NCBI GenBank assembly: GCA_021647705.1
Contig: JAKIUF010000001.1
Location: 150,778 to 214,777 of the forward strand
Length of the DNA: 64,000 bases
DNA from: Gammaproteobacteria bacterium
GTDB lineage: Bacteria; Pseudomonadota; Gammaproteobacteria; SZUA-152
Direction: 5' to 3'
Shown here: piece after piece, positions 62,409 through 64,000 of the stretch
Numbering within the stretch: position 1 is the first letter of the stretch
Layout: each line of letters begins with the position of its first letter
Position numbers and translations under genes: made by a program
The notes under the pieces: model-generated
What the model was told of the DNA's origin: nothing
The model's input: the letters and a program-made list of their open reading frames with translations, nothing else
Databases searched by the model: none

Positions 62409-63392
62409 GTGACCGTTGAGAGCAATTCAGAGAACCTGTATTACGAATACAAAATAAAAAATGGAGACACATTTTCCGGCATTATTCACAGCATGTTCGG
62501 GGTCGTCCCAAAAGATACCCGCTATGCTGAAACGGTAAAATTTATTTTGGCACTTAATCCCCAGATTAAAAACCCTGACCGTATCCGGGCAGGTGACATG
62601 TTCCGTCTGGGCGTGTTGCCGCCCAAACCCCAAACAGCAGCACAAATAGCCAAAGTCAAAGAAACGGTCCAGGGCGATCAGGGAAAATTTATCACCGAAT
62701 CGGTGTCACAACATGACATGGATAATTTTTGGGCACTTGCCTGACTTGAGCACAATGCCAATTATCTGACCATTCCCGGTGGCATTGCTGCCGGAGCGGC
62801 AGGTAATTTACTGAGTCCTGGCAATGTTACGCTGATCAATGAAGTGAGTGATGAATATGCGAAATACAAATCGGGTGAGATTACAAAGTCACAATACGAC
62901 TACCGGCGAAAACGCGCATTGGATATGTTTAAAACCAATGTAGGCCCCTTTGAAAAATGGATGTTTGGAAAAAATACAACTCATGAAAGCATACGCATTG
63001 CCCGGGCGGGTGGTATTCCGGCAACGGCAAATATTGCCAAGCATGCTGACAGGCTAAAAAGTCTGGCGGCCGTCAGCAAGGGTGGTGGTATTGCTCTGAT
63101 CGGGGTTGGATTAACCTCGGCCTGCCTGCAAATAGCCAATACAACCGACACGAAAGAGAAAAATGAGATTTTTGTGGAGACTATTACTAGCACGACAGTG
63201 GGAGTTCTCTCAGGCATTGCTGTTACCGTGTTTTTAATTTCCAATCCGATTGCTTGGGGAACGGCAATTTTTCTGGCGGTAGGTAGTGCAGGAGTAAGTT
63301 GGGGGGCAGGAGCAGGTGCGGGTTTGCTCTATGATACATTCGGGAAAGTTGATTTTGTTACAGGTACGGGGACCAACCGGATCTGCAAATAA
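62409..63392 (+). pseudogene. LysM-domain protein with hydrophobic C-terminal part, interrupted by in-frame TGA
   Basis: Two frames, 62409-62744 and 62745-63392, are in phase and are divided only by TGA at 62742-62744. Part one is a LysM-like domain (YYEYKIKNGDTFSGIIHSMFG ... ILALNPQIKNPDRIRAGDMFRLG). Across the stop the text runs WALA-stop-LEHNANYLTIPGGIAAGAAGN, which reads as one protein in which TGA stands for TGG (Trp). Part two ends in two long hydrophobic, glycine-rich segments (VGVLSGIAVTVFLISNPIAWG and IFLAVGSAGVSWGAGAGAGLLY), as in pore-forming toxins. The start is unclear: GTG 62409 overlaps its own AAGGAG site. A small membrane protein gene follows after 5 bp. Confidence 0.65.
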
Positions 63393-63397
63393 ACAAT

Positions 63398-63715
63398 ATG
63401 ACTTTATTTGATGAAATACTGCTTAAGACTTTCGGAGTGCTGTTGCTTGGTCTTATGTTAAGCCTCGTACTGATTTTTATTATGCATATTTTAATGCCGA
63501 AAAAAGTGTTGAAAACCTATTTTAAAGAACCTTATTTTGGTCCTGGGGAAATTGCTATGTTTACCGGTTTTCCTTTTGGTTATATGAGAACGACAATGTT
63601 CATGATGGCGCTGGCTTTTCCTGCCAAAGGAAAAAAACGGGGGGTAGAAAATGCCTATAAACTGGCACCTGTTTGGTATTGCAAAGTATCAAAATATTTT
63701 TTTATTTTTTTGTAA
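63398..63715 (+). CDS. Small membrane protein, possible immunity partner
   Basis: A 105-residue protein with one clear TM helix near the N-terminus (TFGVLLLGLMLSLVLIFIMHIL), a middle with KTYFKEPYFGPGEIAMFTGFPFGYMRTTMFMMALAFPAKG, and a second weaker hydrophobic end. I know no family. It starts 5 bp after the LysM gene, so it was co-transcribed with it. A membrane protein directly behind a protein with pore-like helices could be an immunity protein; this is inference from position only. Confidence 0.6.
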   Translation: MTLFDEILLKTFGVLLLGLMLSLVLIFIMHILMPKKVLKTYFKEPYFGPGEIAMFTGFPFGYMRTTMFMMALAFPAKGKKRGVENAYKLAPVWYCKVSKYFFIFL

Positions 63716-63774
63716 CTACTCAGCCAGCAATCCGGTCAAGGTATTGAATAACAAAGCGAACCTGATATAACCTC

Positions 63775-64000
63775 ATGGCCATGCAAACACTTCTCGACAA
63801 GCGATCCCTCAACGCATTAGATAAAGATGATTTAATTGCGTTGCTGCTGCAGCAAAACGAGATACTGATGGCGCAAAGTACTCGTATTGCCGGGCTGGAA
63901 AAAGAGATTGAGGCGCTAAAAAACCGGCTGGCTAAAAATAGCCGTAACAGCAGTAAACCACCCTCAAGTGATGGTTATGGCAAACCCAAGCCAAAAAGCC
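63775..64000 (+). CDS. IS66-family transposase, N-terminal part, cut by window end
   Basis: The frame from ATG 63775 (or 63781) is open to the last base: QTLLDKRSLNALDKDDLIAL, a leucine-zipper-like coil (LEKEIEALKNRL) and AKNSRNSSKPPSSDGYGKP. The coil followed by NS.NSSKPPSSD is the hallmark of IS66 TnpC transposases. The DDE core lies outside the window. No TnpA or TnpB genes precede it, so it may be a TnpC-only member or part of a larger, cut element. Confidence 0.88.
   Translation, partial: MAMQTLLDKRSLNALDKDDLIALLLQQNEILMAQSTRIAGLEKEIEALKNRLAKNSRNSSKPPSSDGYGKPKPKS

Overview
The window reads as one chromosomal segment of a gammaproteobacterium. The evidence is an HflD homologue next to mnmA, the polar-flagellum order fliL-M-N-O-P-Q-R-flhB-flhA-flhF-flhG-fliA-cheY-cheZ-cheA-cheB-motC-motD-parC-parP-cheW known from Pseudomonas, Shewanella and Vibrio, and sigma-54 type promoters in front of flagellar genes. 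I cannot name a genus.

Layout. 1-1371 is the C-terminal part of a CzcA/CusA metal-efflux RND pump. 1.4-14.3 kb is an accessory, defence-type region. It holds a DnaQ-like exonuclease, three broken pieces of RhuM-family genes, an RHH antitoxin with a frameshifted ParE-like toxin, an intact AbiEi/AbiEii type IV toxin-antitoxin pair with a well-formed operator, an RNase H plus a cold-shock-like gene, a 1347-residue NACHT/STAND-type NTPase with a C-terminal PD-(D/E)XK nuclease motif, a truncated DUF1016 (YhcG) nuclease, an XRE-ImmA protein, two paralogous small ORFs, a hairpin repeat and an IS5-like scrap.

14.3-22.8 kb is a nonulosonic (legionaminic/sialic-type) acid cluster. A minus-strand operon (PtmE-like, NeuD-like, LegI/NeuB, LegF/NeuA) is divergent from a plus-strand operon (FAD oxidoreductase, DegT aminotransferase, WbqC, methyltransferase, LegG/NeuC). 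Its position beside flagellar genes suggests flagellin or surface glycan modification. 23.0-28.9 kb carries housekeeping genes (VOC protein, hflD, mnmA, rluE) and a PAS-GGDEF-EAL c-di-GMP protein.

29.2-54.4 kb is the flagellar and chemotaxis region. Between the STAS gene and fliL it is interrupted by a di-haem peroxidase and a broken metallopeptidase/lipoprotein pair. Export apparatus (fliOPQR, flhBA), switch (fliMN), placement GTPase and ATPase (flhF, flhG), sigma-28 (fliA), chemotaxis kinase system, a MotC/MotD stator and the polar array positioning pair ParC/ParP lie in one direction.

54.4-64 kb is mixed: an ISKra4-family remnant split around a lipoprotein gene, a second FliK-like/FlhB-tail pair, a pentapeptide-repeat membrane protein, small conserved proteins, an M50 site-2 protease, trpS, a LysM protein broken by an in-frame stop with a small membrane protein behind it, and the start of an IS66 transposase.

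Two families of short non-coding repeats are scattered through the window: (a) an about 163-bp MITE-like element with TATACCCGTAGC-type terminal inverted repeats, which has split one gene and sits directly against the motD start; and (b) an intergenic repeat built on the text AACGCAAAGACGCAGAG. All functions are assigned from motifs and remembered family features; no database search was possible.
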